DNA of 64,000 nucleotides from Sphingomonas gellani (GTDB taxonomy: Bacteria > Pseudomonadota > Alphaproteobacteria > Sphingomonadales > Sphingomonadaceae). Positions within the stretch are counted from its first letter, which is position 1. Every line of letters starts with the position of its first letter. The stretch is taken from assembly GCF_900110035.1 (NCBI RefSeq), contig NZ_FOCF01000006.1, forward strand, positions 1 to 64,000. The letters are read 5' to 3'. The translations under genes were made by a program, and so were the position numbers. Shown piece by piece: positions 33,890 through 44,284 of this stretch. The notes under the pieces were generated by a model. It made no database searches, had not been told where the DNA came from, and worked only from the letters and a program-made list of their open reading frames with translations.

Positions 33890-34684
33890 TCAGTCCGTTG
33901 TCGCCGGCACCTGCGCCTCGCGTGACCGCTGACGCTCGGTGAACCAGATGCCGATGATCGCCAGCTCGTACAGCGCGATCAGCGGTATCGCGAGCAGCAC
34001 CTGGCTCATCAGGTCGGGCGGCGTCAGAACCGCCGCTACGGCCGTCGCCCCGACGATCGCATAGCGCCGGGCAGAAATAAGGCCCTTGCGCGTCACGATG
34101 CCCGCCCGCTCCAGCAGCATCAGCAGCACGGGCAACAGGAACGCGGCCCCGAACCCGAACAGGAACTGCATGATGAACGTCAGGTAGTTGCCGATCGCAG
34201 GCAGTGCCTCCTGATGAACCCCGCCGATGTTTCCCTGAAAACCTAGCGAGAACCGCAAGGCCATCGGCACAGCGACGAAATACGCGAGAGCGGCGCCCGA
34301 CAGGAACAGTACCGGTGTCGCGAACAGGAAGGGGAGAAGAGCCAAGCGCTCCTTCCGATAAAGGCCCGGAGCCACGAACTGCCACAGCTGGTTGGCGATT
34401 ACCGGGAAGGCGATCATTATAGACGCAAAGAACGCGACCTTCACCTTGACGAAGAACGCCTCGAAAATCTGCGTGTAGATCACCGTCTTCTGACCCGCCG
34501 ACAGCAGCGGCTGGACCAGGAACGCGAAGATGTTTTCCGCAAAGTAGTAGCTGACGCCAAACGCAACGACGATCGCCGCGATGCAGTAGAGCAGGCGCCG
34601 CCTGAGTTCGATCAGATGATCGAGCAGCGGTGCGCGGCTGTCGTCCAGTTCGTCGCGAACGGTGTCGTCGTCGAGATCGCTCAC
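33890..34684 (-). CDS. tatC: twin-arginine translocase subunit TatC
   Basis: 264 residues with six membrane segments. LLDHLIELRRRLLYCIAAI at about 20-38 is the family's N-terminal signature, with FEAFFVKVKVAF, FPVIANQLWQFVAPGLY and the late PPDLMSQVLLAIPLIALYE also conserved. TatC recognises the twin-arginine signal peptide and nucleates the pore for folded-protein export. Its ATG overlaps the tatB stop by 4 nt (ATGA). Confidence 0.95.
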   Translation of the reverse strand: MSDLDDDTVRDELDDSRAPLLDHLIELRRRLLYCIAAIVVAFGVSYYFAENIFAFLVQPLLSAGQKTVIYTQIFEAFFVKVKVAFFASIMIAFPVIANQLWQFVAPGLYRKERLALLPFLFATPVLFLSGAALAYFVAVPMALRFSLGFQGNIGGVHQEALPAIGNYLTFIMQFLFGFGAAFLLPVLLMLLERAGIVTRKGLISARRYAIVGATAVAAVLTPPDLMSQVLLAIPLIALYELAIIGIWFTERQRSREAQVPATTD

Positions 34685-35163
34685 GATGTCACTCCGTCGC
34701 CATGAGCGGAGCCGGCGCGTGGACCGGCGCGGTCCGCAGGCGCTGGCTCGACATGCGGCGTGTCCACGAACAACGGTGCCGGAGTGGAAAGGGCCGGGCG
34801 GTCCTCGTCCGCGTGAGCCGCGATGTGCCCCTCGCCTTCATGGCCGCTGTCATGGGGCGGCAACGCTCCATCCCCTGCGGACACGGGTTCGTTGTCCCAG
34901 CTACGCTCGACCGGTTCGGCGGGCGTGGGCGGATGTTCGCGCATGATGCGCTCGTTCTCCGCCGCCCACTTCTTCTCCATTTCCTCCAGCTCGGCCTCGC
35001 GCACCATGTTGTCGAAGCCTTGGCGAAACTGGCGCGCCACCCCGCGCGCGCGTCCGACCCAATAGCCGACGACGCGCATCGCCTTCGGCAGGTCCTTGGG
35101 CCCGATCACCACCAGCGCCACCAGCGCGATGAGCAGGAGTTCGGAGGAGTCGATACCTAGCAT
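34681..35163 (-). CDS. tatB: twin-arginine translocase subunit TatB
   Basis: 160 residues. A single N-terminal membrane helix (SSELLLIALVALVVIGPKDLP, with the GPKDLP hinge) is followed by an amphipathic helix (AMRVVGYWVGRARGVARQF) and a long acidic, disordered-looking tail. The MLGIDSSEL opening and glutamate in the first helix distinguish TatB from TatA. It forms the receptor complex with TatC, whose gene overlaps the end of this one. Confidence 0.93.
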   Translation of the reverse strand: MLGIDSSELLLIALVALVVIGPKDLPKAMRVVGYWVGRARGVARQFRQGFDNMVREAELEEMEKKWAAENERIMREHPPTPAEPVERSWDNEPVSAGDGALPPHDSGHEGEGHIAAHADEDRPALSTPAPLFVDTPHVEPAPADRAGPRAGSAHGDGVTS

Positions 35164-35228
35164 CGGCGCTGTGGCCCCGCGTCAGGCCGGGACAGCCGGC
35201 ACGGTTTGGTCGAAAAAGGAACGCGCGA

Positions 35229-35465
35229 TCAAGCTTCGTCGTGGACGCGCTTGCCGTCGCGGTCGAACGCCGGCTCCGCCGCCTTCTGCGCCTCGATGCG
35301 GGGGGACGGCTTGCTGCGCGGCTCGTCTTCCTCGGCCATGCCCTTCTTGAAGTTCTTCACGCCCTTGGCGACGTCGCCCATCAGGTTGGAGAACCTGCCC
35401 CCGCCCAACAGCAGGATGGCGACGATGGCGAGGACGAGCAGGTGAATGGGGCTGAAGCTGCCCAT
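35229..35465 (-). CDS. tatA: twin-arginine translocase subunit TatA
   Basis: 78 residues. PIHLLVLAIVAILLLGGGRFSNLMGDVAKGVKNFKKGM is the TatA membrane helix, hinge and amphipathic helix, read across residues 6-43; a charged tail follows. TatA oligomers form the variable-size pore. It is the first gene of the tatABC operon, 65 bp before tatB. Confidence 0.95.
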   Translation of the reverse strand: MGSFSPIHLLVLAIVAILLLGGGRFSNLMGDVAKGVKNFKKGMAEEDEPRSKPSPRIEAQKAAEPAFDRDGKRVHDEA

Positions 35466-35495
35466 GGCGTTACACTCCTGAAGGCTATGGCTTAT

Positions 35496-36110
35496 CTAGT
35501 CGCGATCGTCGTCCATTGCCACCGGCAAAGCCGCTTCGCCGTCTTCCCCCTCGTCGATGTTAATTTCCGCCGGCACGGGGTCGAGCAATCCGGCCGCGCG
35601 CAGGTCCTCTATGCCCGGCAGGTCACGGCGACTCGCCAGCCCGAAATGATCCAGGAAGCCGGCGGTCGTGGCAAAGGTGAGCGGCCGACCCGGCACCTCG
35701 CGCCGGCCGGCGGGGCGGACCCACCCCGCCTCCATCAGCACGTCCAGCGTACCCTTGGCGGTCTGCACGCCCCGGATCGCCTCGATCTCCGCGCGCGTGA
35801 CCGGCTCGTGATAGGCGATGATGGCCAGCGTCTCGATGCCTGCGCGGCTCAGGCGACGGGAGTCCTCCCGATCGCGGCGGAGCAGGTGCGCCAGGTCGCC
35901 CGCCGTCTCGAAATGCCAGCGCTCGCCACGTCGGACCAGCGCGATGCCGCGTCCGGCATAATCGTCCGCCAGCCGGTCGAGCGCCGCGCGCACCGCGCCC
36001 GCCGGCACATCCTGCCCGACATGGCCGCGGATCGTCTCCGCCGACAGCGGCTCGGTCGCGGCGAACAACACCGCCTCCACCGCGCGGACGATCGGGTCGG
36101 CGGGCGTCAT
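35496..36110 (-). CDS. scpB: segregation and condensation protein ScpB
   Basis: 204 residues, two winged-helix domains: VRAVEAVLFAATEPLSAETI at the start and RAGIETLAIIAYHEPVTRAEIEAIRG in the second, with a GRREVPGRPLTFATT wing. ScpB binds ScpA and the SMC ATPase heads in the condensin complex that organises the chromosome. It overlaps scpA by 4 nt. The C-terminal tail is acidic. Confidence 0.93.
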   Translation of the reverse strand: MTPADPIVRAVEAVLFAATEPLSAETIRGHVGQDVPAGAVRAALDRLADDYAGRGIALVRRGERWHFETAGDLAHLLRRDREDSRRLSRAGIETLAIIAYHEPVTRAEIEAIRGVQTAKGTLDVLMEAGWVRPAGRREVPGRPLTFATTAGFLDHFGLASRRDLPGIEDLRAAGLLDPVPAEINIDEGEDGEAALPVAMDDDRD

Positions 36111-36829
36111 GACAGGCGGCGCAGGTACAGGGGTGCGAACGGCTCCTGCTGGCGCAGTTCCACCCGCCCCTGCCGCGCGAGTTCCAGCGCCGCGAGGAAA
36201 CTCGACGCCAACGCCGACTTGCGCAGCCGCCCCTCCGCCTCCGGCAGGAACCGCTCGATCACCTGCCAGTCGACCGCGATGCCCAGCAGCGCGGACACCC
36301 GCTCCAGCGCAGCGTCCAGCGTCATCACCTGACGGTCGGCGACAACGTGCATGACCGGGCGGGTGCGGGCGGTTACACGACCATAAGCGGCGATCAGGTC
36401 GAAAATTTCCGCCTGCCAGCGCGCATGGCGCACCATGCGCAGCCCCTCCGGCGCGCCGCGCAGGAACACGTCGCGGCCCATCCGGTCCCGCGCCAGCAGG
36501 CGCGCGCCCGCGTCGCGCATCGCGCCCAGCCGCTCCAGCCGCAATTGCAACCGCGCCGCCAGCTCCTCCGGGCTAGGCTCCACCGTCGGATCGCGCGGCA
36601 ACAGCAGCGCCGACTTGAGATAGGCGAGCCACGCCGCCATCACGAGGTAATCGGCCGCGACCTCCAGCTTCAGCGCCTGCGCCCGGTCGATAAAGGCCAG
36701 ATACTGCTCCACCAGTTGCAGGATGGAGATGCGCGTCAGATCGACCTTCTGCGTACGCGCCAGCGACAGCAACAGGTCGAGCGGCCCTTCCCAACCGTCC
36801 AGATCCAGGGTCAGCGCATCGTCGGCCAT
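36107..36829 (-). CDS. scpA: segregation and condensation protein ScpA (kleisin)
   Basis: 240 residues. DLDGWEGPLDLLLSLARTQKVDLTRISILQLVEQYL (read over residues 9-44) is the N-terminal helical domain that binds the SMC neck; VAADYLVMAAWLAYLKSALLLP follows, and FLAALELARQGRVELRQQEPF is the winged-helix end that binds the SMC head. It is the bridging kleisin of the SMC-ScpAB complex. nagZ lies 44 bp upstream in the same direction. Confidence 0.95.
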   Translation of the reverse strand: MADDALTLDLDGWEGPLDLLLSLARTQKVDLTRISILQLVEQYLAFIDRAQALKLEVAADYLVMAAWLAYLKSALLLPRDPTVEPSPEELAARLQLRLERLGAMRDAGARLLARDRMGRDVFLRGAPEGLRMVRHARWQAEIFDLIAAYGRVTARTRPVMHVVADRQVMTLDAALERVSALLGIAVDWQVIERFLPEAEGRLRKSALASSFLAALELARQGRVELRQQEPFAPLYLRRLS

Positions 36830-36873
36830 GCGCGGACGCTAGAGCGGAGTCGCCCCATGGGGAAGCGCCCCGC

Positions 36874-37878
36874 TCAGTTCGCCAGCGCGAGCAGGCGGTC
36901 CCGCGTCTCGGTCAACGCCGCAATGTCCCCGGTCGGCGGGCCGACACTGGCCATCGCCCGTGCCAACCGCGCTTCCCCCTTTGCCGCGATGCTATCGAGC
37001 CGCCCGGCGATCTCGACCATCTCGTCCATCCGCGCCCAGCAGTCGAGCACCACGTCGCATCCCGCGGCGATCGCGCCCGCCGCTTTCTCGCCGGCCGTGC
37101 CAGAGAGCGCCTTCATGTCGATGTCGTCGGTCATCAACAGGCCGTCGAAACCGATGCGGCCGCGAATCACATCCTCGATCACACGGGGCGACAGGGTCGC
37201 GGGGCGCTCCTTGTCCCAGGCCTCGTAGACGATGTGGCTGGTCATCGCCATCGGCGCCTGGGCCAGGGCGCGAAACGGGGCGATGTCCTCCTCCAGCTCC
37301 GCGTCCCCGGCGGTGACGGTCGGCAGCAGGTGGTGCGAGTCGACCAGGGCGCGGCCGTGACCCGGCATGTGCTTGACCACCCCGACCACCCCAGCTGCCG
37401 CCATGCCCTCCAGCGTCGCGCGTCCCAGCGCCGCGACCCGCATCGGTTCATGGCCGTATGCGCGGGTGGAGATCGCCTCCGTCGTTTCGGCGCGCGCCAC
37501 ATCCAGCAGGGGCAGGCAGTTCACGGAAACGCCGACATCCGCCAGCATCAAGCCGAGCGCCTGACCATTCGCCCGCGCCGCCTCGATCGCGGACATCGGC
37601 GCGATCTCGTACAATCGGTCGAACGCCGGGCCGGCGGGAAAAGCCGGCCAGTGCGGCGGCCCCATCCGCGCCACCGGTCCACCCTCCTGATCGATCAGGA
37701 TCGGCAGGTCGTCGCGCCCCGTCAGCGCCCGCAGCGCATCCGTCAGCGCCCGCAATTGTACCCGATCGACGATGTTGCGCCGGAACAGGATAAACCCGAC
37801 GGGTTCCGCTTCCGCGAAGAAGGATCGCTCGTCGGCGGTGAGTTCTGGCCCCGACAGGCCGAAGATGACCGGCTTCAT
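36874..37878 (-). CDS. nagZ: beta-N-acetylhexosaminidase NagZ (GH3)
   Basis: 334 residues of a glycoside hydrolase family 3 barrel. VVKHMPGHGRALVDSHHLLP carries the catalytic His/Asp loop and GFDGLLMTDDIDMKAL the nucleophile Asp; PILIDQEGGPVARMG is the N-terminal substrate loop. It removes N-acetylglucosamine from anhydromuropeptides in peptidoglycan recycling, in the cytoplasm. It is transcribed between the SPOR protein gene and scpA. Confidence 0.94.
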   Translation of the reverse strand: MKPVIFGLSGPELTADERSFFAEAEPVGFILFRRNIVDRVQLRALTDALRALTGRDDLPILIDQEGGPVARMGPPHWPAFPAGPAFDRLYEIAPMSAIEAARANGQALGLMLADVGVSVNCLPLLDVARAETTEAISTRAYGHEPMRVAALGRATLEGMAAAGVVGVVKHMPGHGRALVDSHHLLPTVTAGDAELEEDIAPFRALAQAPMAMTSHIVYEAWDKERPATLSPRVIEDVIRGRIGFDGLLMTDDIDMKALSGTAGEKAAGAIAAGCDVVLDCWARMDEMVEIAGRLDSIAAKGEARLARAMASVGPPTGDIAALTETRDRLLALAN

Positions 37879-37933
37879 CCCGCCCGCCTAGCCGCTTTGC
37901 GCCGACGGTGCGAGCAGTCGCTGTCCGCGCGGC

Positions 37934-38662
37934 TCAGCTTGCGACGAAGCACGACTCTCCGGCGACGCGCAGGCGGCCGCACAGTTCGGATGCCTGGTTG
38001 GTGCTGCCAGCGTTGACGCGCAGCCGAAACAGGGTGCGGCCACCGGTCGCCACCGGCTGCACCGACTTGCCCAGGGGCGCGAGATAGGCGAACCGCTTGG
38101 AATAGCTGGTCCACGCCGCGTTCGCCGCCGCCTCCGTCGGATAAGCGCCGAGCTGGACAAGCGATCCGCTGGCGGTCGGGGCGGCAGCGTTGCCGCGCGT
38201 TTCGCCGACCGGCACCGCCGCCACCAGCTTGCCGGCGCGCGAGGGAACTTTCGCCACCGCGGTCGATCCGGCGGTCGCCTCCGGCTTGGCGGGTGCAGAC
38301 ACCGCCCGCTTGCCCTCCACAGGGACTTCGGGAACCGCGTTCAGGTCGATCGCGCCGGTGCCGCCGTTCTTGCCCGCGCTGGTCGCGATGGCGGCGTCAC
38401 CCTCCCCCTTCACCTTCATGCCGCCCGTGTCGGTCGGGCGCACCTTGTAGTCGCCCTCCTGCGCTGCAATCAGTTGTCCGTCAGGCGTCGCCTGCCCGCG
38501 TTGCAGCGCGTAGACGGCGTACACGATGCCCGCCAACACGACCAAGCCCAGCAGCACGAACGCGATCACACGACCCATCGGCGGGCCATGCGGCTGGTCC
38601 GGCTCCACCGTTTCCAACCAGGGAAGCCGGTCCTCGTCACGCAGGTCGATGTGATCGGCCAT
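37934..38662 (-). CDS. SPOR-domain membrane protein
   Basis: 242 residues from the ATG at 38662, which overlaps the argS stop (ATGA). An N-terminal cytoplasmic part ([17 protein letters not shown]) is followed by one membrane helix (VIAFVLLGLVVLAGIVYAVYA at about 33-53), a disordered periplasmic linker rich in Ala, Gly and Thr and a C-terminal SPOR domain (SLVQLGAYPTEAAANAAW...LFRLRVNAG). SPOR domains bind glycan strands lacking stem peptides, which accumulate at the division septum. The final cysteine pair (LCGRL, SCFVAS) is unusual. Confidence 0.85.
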   Translation of the reverse strand: MADHIDLRDEDRLPWLETVEPDQPHGPPMGRVIAFVLLGLVVLAGIVYAVYALQRGQATPDGQLIAAQEGDYKVRPTDTGGMKVKGEGDAAIATSAGKNGGTGAIDLNAVPEVPVEGKRAVSAPAKPEATAGSTAVAKVPSRAGKLVAAVPVGETRGNAAAPTASGSLVQLGAYPTEAAANAAWTSYSKRFAYLAPLGKSVQPVATGGRTLFRLRVNAGSTNQASELCGRLRVAGESCFVAS

Positions 38663-40395
38663 CACTTCATCTCCGAAACCGCCTCGACCCCCATGATGCC
38701 GAGTCCGTTGCGGATAATCTGCGCCACCGCATTCGCCAAGAACAGACGCGCCGCGCTGACCGCGTGGTCGTCCTCCTGCAGGAAGCGGCGGTCCGGACGG
38801 TCGTTGCCGACGTTCCACAGGGCGTGGAAGGCAGCCGCCAAGTCATAGAGGTAGAACGCAATTCTGTGCGGTTCGCGCGCCGCCGCCGCCGTCTCCACGG
38901 TGCGCGGGAACTGTGCGGCGAACTTCACCAGCTCCAGTTCCTCCGTATCAAGGCGGGACAGGTCGGGCACGCCGGCATCGATCGCGATCCCCGCCGCCTC
39001 GGCACGCCTGCCCAGCGATGCGATCCGTGCATGGGCATATTGGACGTAGAAGACCGGGTTGTCCTTCGACGCCTCCACCACCTTGGCGAAGTCGAAATCC
39101 ATCTGCGCATCGGCACGCCGCGTCAGCATGGTGAAGCGGACCACGTCCTTGCCCACTTCACGCACCACATCGGCCAGCGTCACGAAGTTGCCGGCGCGCT
39201 TCGACATTTTCACCGGCTCGCCACCGCGCAACAGGCGGACCATCTGCACCAGCTTGACGTCGAACCGCGTCTTGCCGTCGGTCAGCGCCGCGACCGCCGC
39301 CATGATCCGCTTCACCGTGCCCGCATGGTCGGCGCCCCAGATGTCGATCAGCTGGTCCGACCCTTGCGCCTTTTGGTAGTGATAGGCGAGATCGGCACCG
39401 AAATAGGTCCATTGACCATTCGACTTCTTGATCGGCCGATCCTGGTCGTCGCCAAAGGCGGTGGACCGGAACAGCGGCAGCTCCACCGGCTCCCAGTCGT
39501 CGGGAACCTCCCCCTTGGGCGCGTCCAGCACGCCGTCATAGACCAGCCCGCGCGCGCGCAGCTCCGCCTCGGCCGCTGCCGGCTTGCCCGCGGCCTGCAA
39601 CTCCGCCTCCGATGCGAACAGATCGTGGTGGATGCCCAAGAGCGCCAGATCCTCGCGGATCATCCCCATCATCGCGGCCACGGTGCGGGTGCGGAACAGC
39701 GACAGCCACTCCTCCTCCGGCGCAGCGACGAAGCAGTCGCCGAACTCCTCGGCCAGGGCCTGCCCCACCGGCACCAGATAGTCGCCCGGATACAGCCCTT
39801 CCGGGATCGCACCGATCGCCTCGCCCAGCGCCTCGCGGTACCGCAGGTGTGCTGAGCGGGCGAGCACGTCGACCTGACCACCCGCGTCGTTGACGTAGTA
39901 TTCGCGCGTCACCCGGTGCCCGGCGAATTCCAGCAGGCTGGCCAGCGCATCCCCCACCACCGCGCCGCGGCAATGCCCCATGTGCATGGGCCCGGTCGGG
40001 TTGGCGGAGACATATTCGACGTTGACGCTGGTCCCCTCACCCGCCGCGGACCGGCCATAGGCATCCGCGTCGCGCAGGATCGTCGCCAGTTCGTCGCGCC
40101 AGGTATCGTCGGTCAGCCGCAAATTGATGAAGCCGGGACCGGCCACCGTGACCTCCGCCACCTCGGGCAGCTTGCGCAGCTCCGCCGACAGCGCCTCGGC
40201 CAGCGCGCGCGGATTGGTCCCCGCCGGCTTCGCCAGCACCATCGCGGCGTTGGTGGCCAGGTCGCCATGGCTCGCATCGCGCGGCGGCTCCACCGTGACG
40301 TTCTTGCGGTCCAGGCCGCCGGGCAGCGTCCCGGCCAGCGTCAGGTCGTCGAGTGCGGCATCCAGATGCGCGGCAAAGCGGGTGTACAGGGTCAT
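38662..40395 (-). CDS. argS: arginyl-tRNA synthetase
   Basis: 577 residues. Class I signature HMGH in [18 protein letters not shown], the KMSKR loop in [17 protein letters not shown], an N-terminal Add-1 domain ([12 protein letters not shown]...) and a C-terminal DALR anticodon-binding domain. It charges tRNA-Arg. The downstream SPOR gene overlaps its stop, and dgt lies 82 bp upstream, forming a dgt-argS-SPOR-nagZ-scpAB run. Confidence 0.96.
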   Translation of the reverse strand: MTLYTRFAAHLDAALDDLTLAGTLPGGLDRKNVTVEPPRDASHGDLATNAAMVLAKPAGTNPRALAEALSAELRKLPEVAEVTVAGPGFINLRLTDDTWRDELATILRDADAYGRSAAGEGTSVNVEYVSANPTGPMHMGHCRGAVVGDALASLLEFAGHRVTREYYVNDAGGQVDVLARSAHLRYREALGEAIGAIPEGLYPGDYLVPVGQALAEEFGDCFVAAPEEEWLSLFRTRTVAAMMGMIREDLALLGIHHDLFASEAELQAAGKPAAAEAELRARGLVYDGVLDAPKGEVPDDWEPVELPLFRSTAFGDDQDRPIKKSNGQWTYFGADLAYHYQKAQGSDQLIDIWGADHAGTVKRIMAAVAALTDGKTRFDVKLVQMVRLLRGGEPVKMSKRAGNFVTLADVVREVGKDVVRFTMLTRRADAQMDFDFAKVVEASKDNPVFYVQYAHARIASLGRRAEAAGIAIDAGVPDLSRLDTEELELVKFAAQFPRTVETAAAAREPHRIAFYLYDLAAAFHALWNVGNDRPDRRFLQEDDHAVSAARLFLANAVAQIIRNGLGIMGVEAVSEMK

Positions 40396-40477
40396 AGCCG
40401 CCGCGCCCTAAACGATGCGCCGCGCTTGCGCAAAGCGGCGCGCTGCTTGAGCGTAACAGGGACAGCGCCGCGTCTGG

Positions 40478-41644
40478 TCAGAACCCTTCGGGCAGGTCGA
40501 TCGGGCCAACGACTGCCCTGTACCGCGAGACCGCGAACCGATCCGTCATGCCTGCGATAAAGTCGGCGATGTGGCGGCTGCGCCATGGCTCCCCGACCGG
40601 CAGGCGCTCGCTCCACTCAGGCGGCAGCGCGCCGGGATCGGCGGCATAGGCGGCGAACAATCCCGCGATGACGCGGTTCGCAGCGTCGGCCGCCTCCAGC
40701 TGCCGGGGGTGGTGATAGAGGTTGGCGTACATGAACCGCTTCAGGTCCCGCTCCGCACCCCGCATCGCGTCGGAAAAGCCGACCAGCGCCCGGCCTGCCT
40801 GACGTACATCGTCGACGCTTTCCACGCCGCTGGAGGAGAGACGCGCACGCGTCTCGGCGATCAGGTCGTTGACCATCGCACCGATCTGGCCGCGTACCAG
40901 CTCCCCGATCAATCGGTCCCGCGGCACGTCCGGGAACCGCGCGCACACCCCCGCCCAGCCCTCCGCGACCAGCGGCACAGCCAGCAATTGATCCAGGGTC
41001 AGCAATCCCGCGCGCAACCCGTCGTCGATGTCGTGATTATCATATGCGATGTCGTCGGCCAGCGCCGCGACCTGCGCCTCCAGCGACGACCAGCTGCCGA
41101 GGTCTAGGGGGAATTCCGCATCCGCCTCCGCCAGCGCCCATCCCGGACGCCGCACCGGCCCGTTGTGTTTGGCCAGTCCCTCCAGCGTCTCCCACGTCAG
41201 GTTCAGTCCCGCCCAGCGCGGATAGGGTCGCTCCATCGCGGTCAGCGTCCGCAGCGTATGGCCGTTATGATCGAAGCCGCCGCGCCCCTCCAGCGCCGCC
41301 TTCAGCGCATCCTCGCCGGCATGGCCGAACGGCGGGTGGCCGATGTCGTGCGCCAGGCACAACGCCTCTGTCAAATCCTCGTTCAGGCCCAGCGTCCGCG
41401 CGATCGTCCGCCCGATCTGCGCCACTTCCAGGCTATGGGTCAGCCGCACGCGGAAGTGATCGCCATCTGGGGCCAGGAACACCTGCGTCTTGTGGCGCAG
41501 GCGGCGGAAGCTGATCGAATGGATGATCCGGTCGCGATCACGCTGGAACGCGTCGCGCGGGCCGCGGTCGGTGGCCGCGCCTTCCGCATGGAGGCGGCCC
41601 CGGCTGTGCGCCGGGTCGGCCGCCCAGGACGCGCGTGCGATCAT
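40478..41644 (-). CDS. dgt: deoxyguanosinetriphosphate triphosphohydrolase-like protein
   Basis: 388 residues of an HD-domain dNTPase. [29 protein letters not shown] (metal His) and [18 protein letters not shown] (the HD pair) are read in order, with [17 protein letters not shown] later. It splits dNTPs into nucleosides and triphosphate and so tunes the dNTP pool. The ATG at 41644 overlaps the stop of the upstream TPR/SPOR gene (ATGA); the reading frame continues upstream without homology. Confidence 0.9.
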   Translation of the reverse strand: MIARASWAADPAHSRGRLHAEGAATDRGPRDAFQRDRDRIIHSISFRRLRHKTQVFLAPDGDHFRVRLTHSLEVAQIGRTIARTLGLNEDLTEALCLAHDIGHPPFGHAGEDALKAALEGRGGFDHNGHTLRTLTAMERPYPRWAGLNLTWETLEGLAKHNGPVRRPGWALAEADAEFPLDLGSWSSLEAQVAALADDIAYDNHDIDDGLRAGLLTLDQLLAVPLVAEGWAGVCARFPDVPRDRLIGELVRGQIGAMVNDLIAETRARLSSSGVESVDDVRQAGRALVGFSDAMRGAERDLKRFMYANLYHHPRQLEAADAANRVIAGLFAAYAADPGALPPEWSERLPVGEPWRSRHIADFIAGMTDRFAVSRYRAVVGPIDLPEGF

Positions 41645-44175
41645 TTCGTCGCGGGCAGCTTGGACAGCTTCTGTCCCGCATCGCTGGTGAAGGTGGACGC
41701 GGACACCCCCTTCTTCGCCAGGCCATTGACGAACGCCTGCGCCTCTTCCTGCGTCTTGAACGGTCCCGTCACCACGCGGTTGGTCGCGCGAAGGGGCGTG
41801 GTGTAGCCGCTGCGCCCCTTGAACGTGTCGGGCGCCTTGGTCCGCACACCGGACCACGCCTTGGCCAGATCGCCCTGGCGGGCGCCGGTCGCGACCTGAA
41901 CCCAGATCCGCTCCGGCTCAGCCTTGGCGGCCTTCTTTTCCGCTGCCTCCTTGGCGGTGGCGGCGTCCTTGGCAGCCGCGGCGCGACGCTCGGCCGGAGA
42001 CTTCCGCGCAGTCGCCTCCCGCCGCGCAGTCGCTTTGCCGCCCTTCACCGGCGTGTCGGCGGCGTCATCCGCCTCGTCGGCAGCCGCACGCTGCGAAGCC
42101 GCACCGCGTTTGCGCGCAGTGGCGCTTGGACGATCGCTGTCGGCGTCTGCGGTGCGAGCCCCCCGGCGGCCAGCCCCGGCCGAACGGCTGGATGCGCCCT
42201 CCGCCTCGTCAGCATTCGCCGCGGCTCCGGCCGTTCGCCGTCGACCGGGCGTCGCGGAACGACCGGTCCCGGACCCTGCCTCGTCAGCGGTGTCCACAGT
42301 TCCCGCCGCCCGGCGCCTTCCTGTGGTGGCGGACCGGCCGGTCTCGACATCCTGTCCCTCTGCGGCCGCGACGGGCGTTCCCCGACGAACGACTGCCCGG
42401 CGCGTCGAGGGCGACGATGCCGGCACGACTTCCTTGTCGGCCGCGGCGATCTTTTCCACGGCCTCGCGACGGTCGGCACTGTCCTCGTCCGCCTTGGCCT
42501 TCGCCTCCGCGACACCGGCGCTCGGCAGGCGCGGTCGACGAACCGGCGCTTCGACGCCCAGCTCGGACGCAGGGATGGACAGGTTGGCGATAATGCGCGC
42601 CAGAACCGCGTCCTGCGCCGGCCGCACCGGCGGCGGCGGGGTTCCGACCGAGCCGGCATCGGCCGCAGCACCCGCGGTCACGAAGCCGGGTTGCACCGTC
42701 GATCCGCCGGGACCGGCGGGCTGCACCACCGCAACGCTGGCGTCGGCGGGCACTGTTGCCGAACCCGAACCAACGCTGGCAACCGTGGCGCCGCCAACCG
42801 GCTGCACCACACTCGGCGCCGCGCCAGTAACCGGAACGGAGGGCACGGCCGCGACATTCGTAGTCGTGATCGTCGGCGCGGGCGAAGGAAGCGCCGTACC
42901 GACCGCCTGGGCCGAGCCACCAGTCGACGAAACGCTGCTTGGTGCTACGCCCGCAACCGATGTTGGAACAGGCTGAACCGACCCAACCTGCACGGGGGCA
43001 ACCGCCACGGGCGCCGCGCCCACCGGCGTGACGGAGGTCGTCGGCTGCGCGATCGGCGGCGACTGCGTACTTGTGGCCGCCAAAACGACGCCAGCGGCCG
43101 GTCTGCGCGCCACGCCCGCGCGTGCGTTGGCGCGGCGATCCGCCTCGCTGGAGGGAAGCGGCTGCACATAGACAGGCTGCGTCGTCGGGGCCGCGGCATA
43201 CAGCGTGCCGCTGACCGGCGGGACCACTGCGTTTTGCGCATTGCCGGCAACCGCCGATGCCACTTCCGTCCGGCCGCCGCGCCGCCGCGACTCGCGTGTC
43301 GAGCGCCGATCCGGCCGCGTCGCCACGGGCGCGACGACCTGGTTCGCAGCAAGCGCGACAGGCTCCTGCGGCTCGGGCGCCAAGGGGGCCAGCGCTGGTG
43401 TCAGGCGCGCATCGGCCAGCCGCTCGGGCGTCGCGCGCACCTCGCCGAAATGGACGGCAAAGGCCCGGTCCACCGCGCCCAGCATCGGCAACCGCTGCAA
43501 AAACGGCTGCAATCCTTGCGCCATGCCCGGCGGCATCATGGTGGTGGCGATGGTCGACCCGCCACGCACGTCGCCGTTCATCGCCAGGATGAACGCCCGC
43601 GCGCGCCACGCTCCGCGATCCGACTTGCGCACCAGCGGCTCCAGCACCGCCAGCGCCTCGTCCTTGCGACCCGAAATACCCAGCGACAGCGCGTAGCGGC
43701 GTGTCGTTTCGTCGTCCGCCCCGGACTTCAGGGCCAGCCGATAGTCCCGCTGTGCCCGGTCCTGCTGACCGACCAGATCATAGGCCAATCCCCGATCCGC
43801 CGCGATGCGCGACGGCGCGATCCCGAATGCCTCGGCTTGCTGGAAATAGCGCAGCGCCTCGCCGGGCCGCTCCGCGCGGACCAGGATGGTGGCCATTCCC
43901 GCCTTCGCCCGTGCGCTGCGCGGATCGACCTTGTCCGCGCGCGCGAACAGCGACGCCGCGCCGCTGAGATCGTCGATCTTCAACGACAACTCGCCCGCGT
44001 CGAGCAACGCCTCGACATTGTTGGGGCTGACCGCCAGCCGGCGCATCGTGTCGGCCAGCCGATCGGCATCGGTGGAGCCCGGCAGGGGCTGCACCACCGC
44101 TTGCCCGCGCGCGACGGCGGGACTGCACAAAAGCACCGTGGCCAGCGCCAGGGAGGAGGGGATCAAGGATCGCAT
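41641..44175 (-). CDS. exported TPR and SPOR-domain protein with long low-complexity middle
   Basis: 844 residues from ATG 44175, where a signal peptide begins ([19 protein letters not shown]...ARGQ). Tetratricopeptide-like repeats fill about 35-190 ([46 protein letters not shown]). The middle, roughly 260-760, is rich in Ala, Pro, Val and Arg and looks disordered. The last 80 residues are a SPOR domain ([20 protein letters not shown]...NRVVTGPF). By domains it is a periplasmic protein recruited to denuded septal glycan. Its stop overlaps dgt. The exact role is unknown. Confidence 0.82.
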   Translation of the reverse strand: MRSLIPSSLALATVLLCSPAVARGQAVVQPLPGSTDADRLADTMRRLAVSPNNVEALLDAGELSLKIDDLSGAASLFARADKVDPRSARAKAGMATILVRAERPGEALRYFQQAEAFGIAPSRIAADRGLAYDLVGQQDRAQRDYRLALKSGADDETTRRYALSLGISGRKDEALAVLEPLVRKSDRGAWRARAFILAMNGDVRGGSTIATTMMPPGMAQGLQPFLQRLPMLGAVDRAFAVHFGEVRATPERLADARLTPALAPLAPEPQEPVALAANQVVAPVATRPDRRSTRESRRRGGRTEVASAVAGNAQNAVVPPVSGTLYAAAPTTQPVYVQPLPSSEADRRANARAGVARRPAAGVVLAATSTQSPPIAQPTTSVTPVGAAPVAVAPVQVGSVQPVPTSVAGVAPSSVSSTGGSAQAVGTALPSPAPTITTTNVAAVPSVPVTGAAPSVVQPVGGATVASVGSGSATVPADASVAVVQPAGPGGSTVQPGFVTAGAAADAGSVGTPPPPVRPAQDAVLARIIANLSIPASELGVEAPVRRPRLPSAGVAEAKAKADEDSADRREAVEKIAAADKEVVPASSPSTRRAVVRRGTPVAAAEGQDVETGRSATTGRRRAAGTVDTADEAGSGTGRSATPGRRRTAGAAANADEAEGASSRSAGAGRRGARTADADSDRPSATARKRGAASQRAAADEADDAADTPVKGGKATARREATARKSPAERRAAAAKDAATAKEAAEKKAAKAEPERIWVQVATGARQGDLAKAWSGVRTKAPDTFKGRSGYTTPLRATNRVVTGPFKTQEEAQAFVNGLAKKGVSASTFTSDAGQKLSKLPATK

Positions 44176-44244
44176 GAGCAAGGGTCGGACTAAGCCACAT
44201 CGCGGGTGAACCGGCAATGTCCCGACCTGTTCCGGCACGACGAA

Positions 44245-44279
44245 CCGTCCCGCGCCGGCGACGGGCCGGCGCGGGACGG
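44245..44279 (-). terminator. hairpin immediately after ftsZ
   Basis: CCGTCCCGCGCCGGC (44245-44259) and its perfect complement (44265-44279) form a 15-bp stem around a 5-nt loop, starting 5 nt after the ftsZ stop. On the minus strand TTCG follows, with no long U-tract. It most likely ends the dcw operon or stabilises the ftsZ message. Confidence 0.65.
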
Positions 44280-44284
44280 ACGTC

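Noticed and set aside
41641..44193. Repeat-rich or mobile-element character of the low-complexity region
   Set aside because: The repetition is at the amino-acid level (Ala/Pro/Val/Arg) in the middle of one open reading frame; no terminal repeats or transposase are present.
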